Below are positions 24,787-32,984 of a stretch of 64,000 nucleotides of DNA, piece after piece (position 1 is the first letter of the stretch; the number at the start of each line of letters is the position of its first letter). Origin of the DNA: Chryseobacterium gleum (lineage in GTDB: Bacteria > Bacteroidota > Bacteroidia > UBA10329); assembly GCA_945903645.1 (NCBI GenBank), contig CAMDOM010000009.1:1-64000 (forward strand), written 5' to 3'. Below the pieces are notes generated by a model, which saw only the letters and a list, made by a program, of their open reading frames with translations, was not told the DNA's origin and did not search any database. The translations under genes and the position numbers were made by a program.

Positions 24787-26637
24787 ATGCGATTTCTGTT
24801 AATCTTTCTCTTCTTGCCAATCATCTCTTATGGGCAATCTAATCTAGTCGAAACGCATTGGACTGTGCTATTTAAAAACGGAACTTCCGAATTGGAGCAA
24901 CAACAAATTTTGCGCTCGGCTGGATTGCATGGTACCGCAAAAGTCGAACACTTCAAAACAAGAGCCATAGCCGTTATTCCAATGCAACAATTGGACTTAG
25001 ATGTATTGCGTCAAAACGAGCAGGTTACCCATTTCGCTCCGTTGTATTCCAACAGCAAAGGTCAATTCGTTACCTATCTATCCACTTTTTTTGTGCAAAT
25101 GAAAAATGCTGGCGATATAGCCAAAGTTAAACGATTGGCCGCAGATTTAGGAATAACCGTAATTGGCCCCGACCGCTATTTGCCTTACGTCATCAAGCTA
25201 CAAACTTCAAAAACCAGCATTACTGCAATCGAGGCCATTCAAGCATTTAGAGCTAGTGGACAATTCTCGCTGGTTTCGCCAAACTTGATGCATACCGTGT
25301 CCGATTGTTCTGTAGATGACCCCTTGTTTAGCCGTCAATGGAACTTGAAAAATGATGGTTCGCCACTTCAAGCTAATGGCATTCCCGGTGCGGATATGGA
25401 TATTGAAGCTGCATGGAATACCACCACGGGAGACCCCAACATAAAAATCGCCATTCTTGATAGTGGAGTAGATACGCTGCATCCCGATTTGATGGGCAAA
25501 TTGCTTCCAGGTTTTGATGCAATGGTAGACCCAGATAGTTCGGGAACGAATGGTTATCCAACTCCAACCTATTCTCAGGACGGACACGGAACTTCTTGTG
25601 CTGGAATTGCAGTTGCTTCGGGCGATAATTCCATTGGAATTTCTGGCGTGTGCCGCGATTGCAGCATTATTCCAGTTCGTGTGTTTGCCTATCAAGATTT
25701 GCTCGGAGAAATTCAACCCTTTTCCGATACAGAGAGCTTTATCCGCGGCATAAGCTGGCAATGGCAAGTGGGGCAGGCAGATGTCTCGAGCAATTCTTGG
25801 GGAGTGCCCGATTTTCTGTTGGCATTCTTTCCTGGTGGCGATTCGTTGGTCAACATTGCCATTGATGCCGCTATTACGCAAGGCCGAAATGGAAAAGGGT
25901 TGCCGATGTTGTTCTCCAGCGGAAATGACGGAATCACCGATAGTATTCCAATTTGGCCGGCTCGCTATTCGCCTTCCATTGCGGTAAATTCTACCAGCAT
26001 GTGTGACGAGCGCAAATCAACTACTTCCTGCGATGGAGAAAGCTGGTGGGCGGGCAATTTTGGCAATCATTTAGATTGCGCTGCTCCTGGTGTGCGCATT
26101 CCTACTACAGATATGATTGGAACGAATGGCTTCAACAGCACTTCCTACTACAATACATTTAACGGTACTTCATCAGCTTGTCCCAATGCGGCTGGTGTTA
26201 TGGGTTTGTTGCTCTCCGCCTATCCCGATTTATCGAAAACAAATGCCGAACGTCATTTAATGAATGGATGCGAAAAAGTGGGTGATTATGCCTATGACCA
26301 ATGGAAACAACATGGACATTGGTCCAATGAGTTGGGCTACGGTAGGTTAAACGCCAATCTTGCGTTAATAAGTGCAGCTACTGTTGGTCTGGACGAAGTG
26401 CACGAAATTGCTCCGATAGTTCGCACCTATTACGATTATCATAGCATTGAACTGTCCAATGCCAATTCAGTGCAATGGATGCTCGTGGATATCAATGGCA
26501 AAACTTTGCGCGAAGGGAGAGACCAAGGTGGAATTACTGTAAACCACAATGGATTGGCAGCAGGTATTTACGCCCTTCGAATCACCGAAGGGAATGCGTT
26601 ACGCACTATAAAGTTGGTGGTGTCTGGGGTCAACTAA
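24787..26637 (+). CDS. Secreted S8 (subtilisin-like) serine peptidase with T9SS sorting domain
   Basis: 616 aa from ATG 24787 (MRFLLIFLFLPIISYG, signal peptide). An N-terminal region of about 170 residues resembles a subtilase propeptide. The catalytic triad is Asp225 (ILDSGVDTLHPD), His267 (QDGHGTSCAGIA) and Ser462 (FNGTSSACPNAAG). Several Cys pairs (CRDCS, CDERKSTTSCDG) suggest disulfides. The last 70 residues carry the type A C-terminal secretion signal of the type IX system, with WMLVDINGKTLREG, GLAAGIYALRI and a basic end IKLVVSG. The protein should be exported, moved across the outer membrane and cleaved or anchored there. Convergent with the kinase gene, 18 bp apart. Confidence 0.93.
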   Translation: MRFLLIFLFLPIISYGQSNLVETHWTVLFKNGTSELEQQQILRSAGLHGTAKVEHFKTRAIAVIPMQQLDLDVLRQNEQVTHFAPLYSNSKGQFVTYLSTFFVQMKNAGDIAKVKRLAADLGITVIGPDRYLPYVIKLQTSKTSITAIEAIQAFRASGQFSLVSPNLMHTVSDCSVDDPLFSRQWNLKNDGSPLQANGIPGADMDIEAAWNTTTGDPNIKIAILDSGVDTLHPDLMGKLLPGFDAMVDPDSSGTNGYPTPTYSQDGHGTSCAGIAVASGDNSIGISGVCRDCSIIPVRVFAYQDLLGEIQPFSDTESFIRGISWQWQVGQADVSSNSWGVPDFLLAFFPGGDSLVNIAIDAAITQGRNGKGLPMLFSSGNDGITDSIPIWPARYSPSIAVNSTSMCDERKSTTSCDGESWWAGNFGNHLDCAAPGVRIPTTDMIGTNGFNSTSYYNTFNGTSSACPNAAGVMGLLLSAYPDLSKTNAERHLMNGCEKVGDYAYDQWKQHGHWSNELGYGRLNANLALISAATVGLDEVHEIAPIVRTYYDYHSIELSNANSVQWMLVDINGKTLREGRDQGGITVNHNGLAAGIYALRITEGNALRTIKLVVSGVN

Positions 26638-26655
26638 ACCCAGAAGCAACATCCT

Positions 26656-27282
26656 TTAGAACAAGCCATTCAACTCGGCATCTATCCGAGTAATAATCTG
26701 ACCCAAATCTTCTTGGTTTTCCGAGAAGTTGTTGTTGTCCACATCTATAATCAAGATTTTACCCTTGTCATAGGTGCTAATCCACGCTTCATAGCGTTCG
26801 TTTAGACGTTTCAAGTAGTCCAATCGAATGGTTTCTTCGTACGCTCTTCCACGTTTTTGAATTTGTCCCACCAAGGTTGGTATAGAAGCCCTCAAGTAAA
26901 TGAGCAAATCTGGTGGAGCCACAAATTGATCCATCAAATCAAATAAGGACAGATAGTTCTCGTAGTCACGCGTGGTCATAAGCCCCATGGCGTGCAAGTT
27001 GGGAGCAAAAATGTAGGCGTCTTCAAAAATGGTTCTATCCTGAATTACCGTTTTCGAACCTTTCTTGATTTCAGTAATTTGCCGAAATCGAGAGTTAAGG
27101 AAATAGATTTGAAGGTTGAAAGACCAACGCTGCATTTCCTCATAAAAATCGTTCAAATACGGATTGTCGTCTGCGGCCTCATATTGGGGTTCCCATCTAT
27201 AGTGCTTCGCCAAAAGGCCCGTTAGTGTTGTCTTGCCGGCTCCAATGTTTCCAGCAATTGCTACGTGTTTAATCTTGTCCAT
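26656..27282 (-). CDS. Deoxynucleoside kinase (dGK/dCK family)
   Basis: 208 aa. Walker A is IAGNIGAGKTTLTGLLAKHY, followed by substrate-site NPYLNDFYEEMQRWSFNLQIYFLNSRF, the catalytic Asp-Arg region QDRTIFEDAYIFAPNLHAMG (family DRS), and the arginine-rich LID QKRGRAYEETIRLDYLKRL. These enzymes phosphorylate purine or pyrimidine deoxynucleosides for salvage; substrate choice cannot be read reliably. A TTG-N17-TATTTTTG promoter ends 7 nt before the ATG, so the mRNA is probably leaderless. Confidence 0.93.
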   Translation of the reverse strand: MDKIKHVAIAGNIGAGKTTLTGLLAKHYRWEPQYEAADDNPYLNDFYEEMQRWSFNLQIYFLNSRFRQITEIKKGSKTVIQDRTIFEDAYIFAPNLHAMGLMTTRDYENYLSLFDLMDQFVAPPDLLIYLRASIPTLVGQIQKRGRAYEETIRLDYLKRLNERYEAWISTYDKGKILIIDVDNNNFSENQEDLGQIITRIDAELNGLF

Positions 27283-27289
27283 GTGTGCC

Positions 27290-27317
27290 CAAAAATAGTA
27301 ATTCGATGGTGCGTCAA
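27290..27317 (-). promoter_or_regulatory. Promoter of the deoxynucleoside kinase gene, TTG-N17-TATTTTTG
   Basis: On the minus strand TTG (27315-27317), 17 nt, TATTTTTG (27290-27297). Only 7 nt separate the -7 box from ATG 27282, predicting a start of transcription within about 2 nt of the ATG. Confidence 0.75.
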
Positions 27318-27342
27318 TCAGAAGTTTGTTCGGTCAACGCAC

Positions 27343-28143
27343 TTATTTCGTTTCGCTGTTGAAAAAGTAAATAGAAACCCCAGTGCTGTCTAATATATAG
27401 AGGTGTTGTTTTTCCAAACGTACGCTTTGAAATGCTGTTTCAGGCAATTCAATTTCCGATTCTTCGAAGGTGAGCGGGTCAAACTGAAAAAATCCTGAGT
27501 CTTTCGTTAAGAATATTCCATTATCCCGCACTTGAATTTCTTTTACACCTTTTATGGGAATCATCTTAGAATAGGTGCCAAACACGTCAAAGCGAAAAAT
27601 GCCGTGTTCAGGGTCGTTCAAATAAAGCCAATCGCTTTCTTCCACCATTTGCGTAGGGTCGAGCGAAGTATCCACCAGCTGATTGATGTTATTGATTTCG
27701 TTAGTCACATTCATTTGTTGGTCAAACCGCAATAGACGAAAGTTCACAGGGTCGTACACCCAAAATCCATTATCGAATGAAGTGCATACCAAATGAACCA
27801 AATTCAGTTGTAATCGGTCCAAACGCAGCGATTGCTCTCGGTTTTTGCTCAATGTATTATCTAGAAAAACAATGCGGCTAAAGTCGGAGTAGAACACCTG
27901 CACCTTCATGGGGTTTCGGGTGTCGATGCTGCTAATATGCCCGTAACTAAGGTCGCTGTAGCGGTATTGCAATTCTCCGCTTAGCGAATAAAGCATCACT
28001 TCGGGCCCACGAGTCACATACACCTGGCCAAGCGTGTTGGTGGTCATTTTATCAAACGCTCCCTCAATTTTACTCACTAATTGTAGCCCTTGACCCAAGG
28101 CCAAGTTGCACAACAGCACAAGTAATAGTGTGAGGTTTCGCAT
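27343..28143 (-). CDS. Secreted beta-propeller-like protein of unknown function
   Basis: 266 aa from ATG 28143 (MRNLTLLLVLLCNLALGQG, signal peptide). The open frame reaches 28251, but the first 36 residues are hydrophilic and would overlap the promoter. The mature protein has a repeated pattern of short beta-strands with turns, such as GQVYVTRGPEVMLYSLSGEL, GFWVYDPVNFRLLRFDQQM, WLYLNDPEHGIFRFDVFG and GIFLTKDSGFFQFDPLTF. These look like blades of a six- or seven-bladed propeller. No catalytic residues are recognised. It sits upstream of the deoxynucleoside kinase on the same strand, 60 bp apart, and has its own promoter. Confidence 0.75.
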   Translation of the reverse strand: MRNLTLLLVLLCNLALGQGLQLVSKIEGAFDKMTTNTLGQVYVTRGPEVMLYSLSGELQYRYSDLSYGHISSIDTRNPMKVQVFYSDFSRIVFLDNTLSKNREQSLRLDRLQLNLVHLVCTSFDNGFWVYDPVNFRLLRFDQQMNVTNEINNINQLVDTSLDPTQMVEESDWLYLNDPEHGIFRFDVFGTYSKMIPIKGVKEIQVRDNGIFLTKDSGFFQFDPLTFEESEIELPETAFQSVRLEKQHLYILDSTGVSIYFFNSETK

Positions 28144-28147
28144 TGCG

Positions 28148-28176
28148 CTAAAGTACAGTCTCCTTCTAATTTGCAA
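28148..28176 (-). promoter_or_regulatory. Promoter TTG-N18-TACTTTAG, four bases before ATG 28143
   Basis: Minus strand TTG (28174-28176), 18 nt, TACTTTAG (28148-28155; one mismatch to TAnnTTTG). The 4-nt gap to the ATG predicts a leaderless transcript. Confidence 0.6.
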
Positions 28177-28234
28177 ACTATACGCACCTTCATAAAGTGA
28201 ATTTGCTTCCAAATGGCTATGTGCAGGCTTTTGG

Positions 28235-28242
28235 TACTTTTG
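28235..28242 (+). promoter_or_regulatory. -7 box TACTTTTG of the DUF5606 gene
   Basis: Full match to TAnnTTTG 21 nt before ATG 28264; no TTG at the usual -33 distance. It lies in the 120-bp divergent gap shared with the propeller gene. Confidence 0.5.
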
Positions 28243-28263
28243 CGCAAACATTAAAACGCATTC

Positions 28264-28806
28264 ATGGATTTAAGCGGAATTCTCTCAATTGCTGGCCACG
28301 GTGGTCTATTCAAAATGGTTAGCCAAATGAAAGGAGGACTAATCGTAGAATCTCTTACCGATGGCAAGCGCATGCCGGCCTATTCAACGCAGAAGATTCT
28401 TGCGCTTTCAGACATCAGTATTTACACCGATGCCGAGGATGTACCTTTGAAACAGGTGTTCGAAAGTATCATTGATAAAACCGGTGGAAAGGCAGCGATA
28501 GATACCAAAACTGCAAGCATCGATGCAATGCGCGATTATTTGGAATCGGTACTTCCTAACTTTGACCGTGTGCGCGTGTATTCATCTGATGTAAAGCGCC
28601 TTTTTCAGTGGTACAATCTCCTTTCTGAGAAGGGACTTACCGTGAAAGACGCTCCAAAAGATGAAGCCAACCCTGAGGCGAAAAAGCCGGTAATGAAAAC
28701 AAAGGCCGAAGAAAGTGTTACTAAAACAGCGGCTCCAAAAGCAAAAATTGCTACTGCGAAAGCAAAAACAGGTGTTGCCGCTCAACGGAAAGCGGGTAAA
28801 GCCTAA
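28264..28806 (+). CDS. DUF5606 domain-containing protein
   Basis: 180 aa, cytoplasmic. Residues 1-135 form a conserved Bacteroidota domain: MDLSGILSIAGHGGLFKMV, SQMKGGLIVESLTDGKRMPA, LSDISIYTDAEDVPLKQVF, and LPNFDRVRVYSSDVKRLFQWYNLL. Residues 135-180 are a Lys/Ala/Thr-rich, probably disordered basic tail that could contact nucleic acid. No function is known to me. The gene starts a run with the M3 peptidase (21-bp gap) and probably the DUF3078 gene, which ends at a shared terminator. Confidence 0.82.
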   Translation: MDLSGILSIAGHGGLFKMVSQMKGGLIVESLTDGKRMPAYSTQKILALSDISIYTDAEDVPLKQVFESIIDKTGGKAAIDTKTASIDAMRDYLESVLPNFDRVRVYSSDVKRLFQWYNLLSEKGLTVKDAPKDEANPEAKKPVMKTKAEESVTKTAAPKAKIATAKAKTGVAAQRKAGKA

Positions 28807-28827
28807 ATCCATTTCAAATCTTCTCGA

Positions 28828-30555
28828 ATGAATGCATCTCAAGAGTTAGCGCTGCCTGTAAAACCCGCGCGCACTTTTCTTCCTGAAACGTTGGTGTTTG
28901 ATAGTTGGATTACCTTAGAACCTCACTTCGAAAATCTTCTTCACCGCACTATTTCCTCTGCTGCCGATTTGAAGCAGTGGGTGGAAGACCTTAGCGAACT
29001 CGAAGCTGTGCTGAGCGAAGAAACCGGTTGGCGCTACATTCGAATGAATATCGATACTTCGAATACGGAGAACGCCAAGGCATTCGACTTTTTAGTAACC
29101 GAAATTGACCCTAAGGTTGCGCCATACTCTGATAAATTCAATCAGATGTTGGTGGATTCTCCTTTTCTAAAAGAGCTAAACACGGAAGGATATTCCATTT
29201 ATCTGCGTGCAGTGCACATGCAAATCAAGCTTTTTAGAGAAAGCAACATTCCGTTAATGGTAACCATGCAGCAGCTTCAGCAAAAGTATGGTGTGCTTAA
29301 CGGAGCCATGTCTATCGAGCACAATGGCAAAACTATGACCCTTCAAATGGCGATGAACCTCTTGAAGGATACCGATAGAAATCTGCGTAAACAGGTTTTT
29401 GATAAAGTGAATAGCGTTCGCTTAAGCAATGCCAATGAACTTGATAATCTGTTTAACGAATTGGTAGCCGTAAGGCATCAAGTTGCGCTGAATGCGGGCT
29501 ACACAAACTTCCGCGACTACAAGCTAGATGCCCTAGGAAGATTTGATTATGGAGTGAAGGAATGCAAAGCGTTTCATCAAGCCATTGCATCAGAATGCAC
29601 GCCATTAATGAACAAGATTGACCAAGAGCGCAAGCAAATGCTGGGTGTTGCTGAGTTGCGCAGCTGGGATATGGATGTAGACCCAATGGGGCGAGCTGGC
29701 CTACAGCCCTTCACAAATGATGTGGAGCTCATCGACCGCACTATTGAATGTTTTTACCGCATTCGTCCTGCTTATGGAGAATACCTAAGCATTATGCAAC
29801 GTATGAAACACTTGGATTTGGGTTCTCGCTTGGGCAAAGCTCCTGGAGGATTCAATTATCCGCTGTATGAAACTGGCGTGCCATTCATCTTTATGAATTC
29901 GGTGGGTAGCGTGCGCGATTTGGTAACTATGGTCCACGAAGGCGGACATGCTGTGCATTCCTTCCTAAGCAAAGACCTCGAAATCACTTCCTTTAAAAGT
30001 TTACCATCCGAAGTAGCCGAATTGGCAAGCATGGGCATGGAACTCATCTCCTTGGACCACTGGGATGTGTTTTTCGACAACCCAGAGGAGTTGAACCGTG
30101 CCAAAAAAGAACATCTTTCCAAAATTATTTCTGTACTTCCGTGGGTTGCCACTATCGACAGTTTCCAGCATTGGGTGTACGAAAATCCAACGCATACGGT
30201 GGAAGAGCGCGATGCGCAATGGTCGGCCATTCAAGCTAAGTTTGGAAGCACAGTAGTTGATTTTTCGGGGCATGAAGTGGAGCGCAGCAAGATGTGGCAA
30301 AAGCAACTGCACATTTACGAAGTGCCGTTCTATTATATAGAGTATGCCATCGCTCAATTGGGTGCGGTGGCCGTGTGGCGCAATTACCGCAACAATCCCG
30401 AGCAAGCGCTTAACCAATATGAAGCAGCATTGTCGCTGGGATACACAAAAACTATTGGAGAAATTTATGCCACGGCTGGCATTCGCTTCGATTTCTCGCA
30501 AGAGTATGTGCATGAACTTATGCAGTTCGTTTGGCACGAATACAATAGCCTTTAA
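28828..30555 (+). CDS. M3 family oligoendopeptidase (zinc metallopeptidase)
   Basis: 575 aa, no signal peptide, so cytoplasmic. The zinc site is His370-Glu371-x-x-His374 in TMVHEGGHAVHSFLSK, with the third ligand expected in the helix containing LPSEVAELASMGMELIS. The M3 fold's helical N-terminal lid (residues 30-230) and the C-terminal YEVPFYYIEYAIAQLGAVAVW, containing the substrate-binding tyrosines, are present. It cuts short peptides during protein turnover. It sits between DUF5606 and DUF3078 genes in what looks like one transcript. Confidence 0.94.
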   Translation: MNASQELALPVKPARTFLPETLVFDSWITLEPHFENLLHRTISSAADLKQWVEDLSELEAVLSEETGWRYIRMNIDTSNTENAKAFDFLVTEIDPKVAPYSDKFNQMLVDSPFLKELNTEGYSIYLRAVHMQIKLFRESNIPLMVTMQQLQQKYGVLNGAMSIEHNGKTMTLQMAMNLLKDTDRNLRKQVFDKVNSVRLSNANELDNLFNELVAVRHQVALNAGYTNFRDYKLDALGRFDYGVKECKAFHQAIASECTPLMNKIDQERKQMLGVAELRSWDMDVDPMGRAGLQPFTNDVELIDRTIECFYRIRPAYGEYLSIMQRMKHLDLGSRLGKAPGGFNYPLYETGVPFIFMNSVGSVRDLVTMVHEGGHAVHSFLSKDLEITSFKSLPSEVAELASMGMELISLDHWDVFFDNPEELNRAKKEHLSKIISVLPWVATIDSFQHWVYENPTHTVEERDAQWSAIQAKFGSTVVDFSGHEVERSKMWQKQLHIYEVPFYYIEYAIAQLGAVAVWRNYRNNPEQALNQYEAALSLGYTKTIGEIYATAGIRFDFSQEYVHELMQFVWHEYNSL

Positions 30556-30581
30556 CCCAATCTAACCTTAACACGAGTTAT

Positions 30582-31595
30582 ATGAAAAGATTATTACCCA
30601 TCCTTGCTTTAGTAATACTAGGTCTCAATTCAAATACGGCCTTAGCCAACGACCCAATTCTCACATCTTCGTTTGCCAGCAGATTGCTTGCCGCAGACCC
30701 GGATACCACTCCCGATGGCTGGAAATTTGGCGGGTTCACCAGTCTTCAAATAAATCAAGTAGCATTGGTGAATTGGAATGCGGGTGGTGAAAATGCATTT
30801 TCTGGAACAGCATTGTTCACTGGTTTTGCCAATCTGAAAAAGAACGGATGGCATTGGAACAGCTCACTCGACCTTGGCTTTGGACAGTTGTATTCTAAAA
30901 CATTTGGCTGGCAGAAAAATGAGGATAAGATAAACTTGCTTTCTACGCTCACACGTCCTATTGGGAAAAGCAATGTGTGGAGCTATGCTGCCGAAGTGAA
31001 CTTCAAAACGCAATTTGCACCTGGCTATGCCTTGCCAGACGATAGTACGGTTATTTCCAAATTTATGGCTCCAGGCTATTTGGTGCTAACTATTGGTATT
31101 ACCTACAAACCCATCGATTGGCTTTCCTTCTATCTATCTCCCGCCACAGGTAAGTTCACCTTCGTTACCGACCCACTTTTATCCGACCGCGGAGCTTTTG
31201 GCGTAGATACTGGCAAAACGGTGAATTCCGAGTTTGGAGCCTATTTCCGCTTAAACTTGAAGAAGAATATCATGAAGAACATCACGCTTCAAACCGACCT
31301 TACACTCTTCAATAATTACGCAGATAGTGACCCCGTTAACCAAACTAAAGTGGACGTGGATTGGCAAACATCTATCAATATGAAGGTGAACAAATTCATA
31401 TCCGTTAGCATTTTTACCCATCTTATTTATGATTACGACATCAAGCAATTGGTGTTTGATGGTGAAAACCCCGTGTATCAAACCGATGCCAATGGGCAGT
31501 TTATTACCGATGATACGGGTGCAAAGCTTCAAAAGCGCGATGCTTTGCTTCAGTTTAAAGAAGTGCTAGGCGTAGGGTTCTCCTACAAGTTTTAA
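30582..31595 (+). CDS. DUF3078 outer-membrane beta-barrel protein
   Basis: 337 aa. A signal peptide (MKRLLPILALVILGLNS...ALA) is followed by the DUF3078 pattern: DGWKFGGFTSLQINQVALVNWNAGGENAFSGTA, then alternating amphipathic strands (NLKKNGWHWNSSLDLGFG and others). It finishes with the aromatic C-terminus FKEVLGVGFSYKF, typical of outer-membrane barrels. Function is not known; such proteins are common in Bacteroidota. It follows the M3 peptidase gene by 26 bp, and a good terminator ends the run. Confidence 0.88.
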   Translation: MKRLLPILALVILGLNSNTALANDPILTSSFASRLLAADPDTTPDGWKFGGFTSLQINQVALVNWNAGGENAFSGTALFTGFANLKKNGWHWNSSLDLGFGQLYSKTFGWQKNEDKINLLSTLTRPIGKSNVWSYAAEVNFKTQFAPGYALPDDSTVISKFMAPGYLVLTIGITYKPIDWLSFYLSPATGKFTFVTDPLLSDRGAFGVDTGKTVNSEFGAYFRLNLKKNIMKNITLQTDLTLFNNYADSDPVNQTKVDVDWQTSINMKVNKFISVSIFTHLIYDYDIKQLVFDGENPVYQTDANGQFITDDTGAKLQKRDALLQFKEVLGVGFSYKF

Positions 31596-31615
31596 GAAAA
31601 CTAGTGCAGGTAAAA

Positions 31616-31645
31616 GAGTGAAATCCCTTGTTCGGGGTTTCACTC
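31616..31645 (+). terminator. Terminator after the DUF3078 gene
   Basis: GAGTGAAATCCC pairs with GGGGTTTCACTC (12 bp, one T-G) around a 6-nt loop, then ATTTTTATTTTG. Confidence 0.88.
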
Positions 31646-31718
31646 ATTTTTATTTTGTACAAAGTCGCTATTCCGTTTTGGCGTATTCTTGTAGAAGTCT
31701 AACGTGTAATTGCTTCTC

Positions 31719-32984
31719 ATGCACATCCCATTTCCCAATAGCCACCCCACCAGCGAGGAACTGTTCATCCAATTCGATGCGCTGTCGGCTAATGATGCCG
31801 ATTGGCGAAAGGGTCGCACCTTCAGCTTGGTGTTTTATCCCGGCCCAGAAGTAGAAGCCGTTCTAAAGCAAGCCTACACCCGATTTATTTTCGAAAATGG
31901 CTTGAGCCCCGCTAGCTTTCGTAGTCTAGGGCGCATGGAAAGTGAGGTGGTATCTATCACCGCTAGTATGCTCCATGCGCCAGAGAGTGCTGTGGGCAAC
32001 ATGACTTCGGGTGGCACCGAGAGTATCATGTGTGCCGTTCGCGCCAGTTTAAAACATGCCGAAGCGAGAATTCCTAAAGGGGAGAAAGGCAACATCGTTA
32101 TTCCCGAAACCGCCCATCCTGCCTTCAACAAAGCCGCAGATTATTTTGGGTTAGAATTGCGCACGGTCAAATGCCATGGCGAGGCTTTGCAACTGAATGT
32201 GGCAGATATGCGCAGCCACATCGATGAATGCACTGTGATGCTGGTGGGTTCAGCGCCTGCATATCCGCATGGCATTATCGACCCGTTGGATGAAATTAGC
32301 GCTCTTGCCGTAGAGAAAAATGTATGGATGCATGTAGATGCTTGTGTGGGTGGCTATCTCATTCCATTTCTTGAGCAGATAGGCGAACCTGTTCCCGTGT
32401 TCGATTTTCGGTTGGCAGGCGTCAGTTCCATCTCCCTCGATTTGCACAAATATGGCTATGCCGCCAAAGGCTCTAGTGTAGTCATGTATCGCACTACAGC
32501 GTTGCGCAGTGGTCAGTATTACGTCTATTCCCAATGGCCGGGCGGCTTGTATGCCTCCCCTTCGTTTAGCGGGACGCGGCCAGGTGGTGCAATTGCCGCA
32601 GCTTGGGCCGTAATGCATTTTATGGGTAAGGATGGCTATGCCAATTATGCGCGCCAAACCTTGAATGCTGCACATAAAATTCAGCAAGCTGTTCGCGATA
32701 TAAAGGAATTGGCCATTGTGGGCAATCCTCTGCTACCAGTGTTTTCCATCCAGTCCATTTCAAGCATGGACATCTACCAATTGGGCGATGCCCTGTCCGC
32801 TAAAGGATGGCACTTGGACAGGCAACTGAATCCGCCCAGTTTGCACCTTTCTGTTTCAATTTTCCATACTCGTCACTCGTCACACATCACTCGTCACTCT
32901 TTTGGTCAAAAACAGGATCCACCCCCAACTCGTGCCGAAACTTGCCTCCGTTGTTCACAAACAAGTTGTAGTACTTCTGATTGA
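31719..32984 (+). CDS. PLP-dependent group II decarboxylase / sphingosine-1-phosphate lyase-like protein, abnormal C-terminus
   Basis: 421 aa from ATG 31719. The first 380 residues look like a Dpl1/group II decarboxylase. They carry the PLP phosphate site GNMTSGGTESIMCAVRASL, HPAFNKAADYFGL, VGSAPAYPHGIIDPL, and MHVDACVGGYLIPFLE with the pyridine-binding Asp. The Schiff-base lysine is Lys244 in SLDLHKYGYAAKG. After LNPPSLHLSVS the frame runs into a heptad repeat and 35 unrelated residues (HTRHSSHITRHSF...), instead of the usual C-terminal helix of about 40 residues. It also overlaps the convergent next gene by 98 bp. The gene is therefore probably truncated at its 3' end, perhaps by the repeat; activity is uncertain. 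The substrate could be a phosphorylated long-chain base or an amino acid. Confidence 0.82.
   Translation: MHIPFPNSHPTSEELFIQFDALSANDADWRKGRTFSLVFYPGPEVEAVLKQAYTRFIFENGLSPASFRSLGRMESEVVSITASMLHAPESAVGNMTSGGTESIMCAVRASLKHAEARIPKGEKGNIVIPETAHPAFNKAADYFGLELRTVKCHGEALQLNVADMRSHIDECTVMLVGSAPAYPHGIIDPLDEISALAVEKNVWMHVDACVGGYLIPFLEQIGEPVPVFDFRLAGVSSISLDLHKYGYAAKGSSVVMYRTTALRSGQYYVYSQWPGGLYASPSFSGTRPGGAIAAAWAVMHFMGKDGYANYARQTLNAAHKIQQAVRDIKELAIVGNPLLPVFSIQSISSMDIYQLGDALSAKGWHLDRQLNPPSLHLSVSIFHTRHSSHITRHSFGQKQDPPPTRAETCLRCSQTSCSTSD
32868..32899. repeat. Heptanucleotide tandem array (ACTCGTC type)
   Basis: Four and a half consecutive 7-mers: ACTCGTC, ACTCGTC, ACACATC, ACTCGTC, ACTC. It lies where the PLP lyase loses its family similarity and overlaps the stop codon (32887-32889) of the minus-strand gene. 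Same unit length as the array at 4779-4813 but a different sequence. Confidence 0.7.

Noticed and set aside
25207-25881. 224-aa open frame antisense to the subtilase gene
   Set aside because: No family features; the plus-strand subtilase with complete triad explains the sequence, and the antisense frame is open only because of codon use.
32868-32899. CRISPR-like short repeats
   Set aside because: The 7-bp units abut with no spacers, far too short for a CRISPR repeat, and no cas genes lie nearby.
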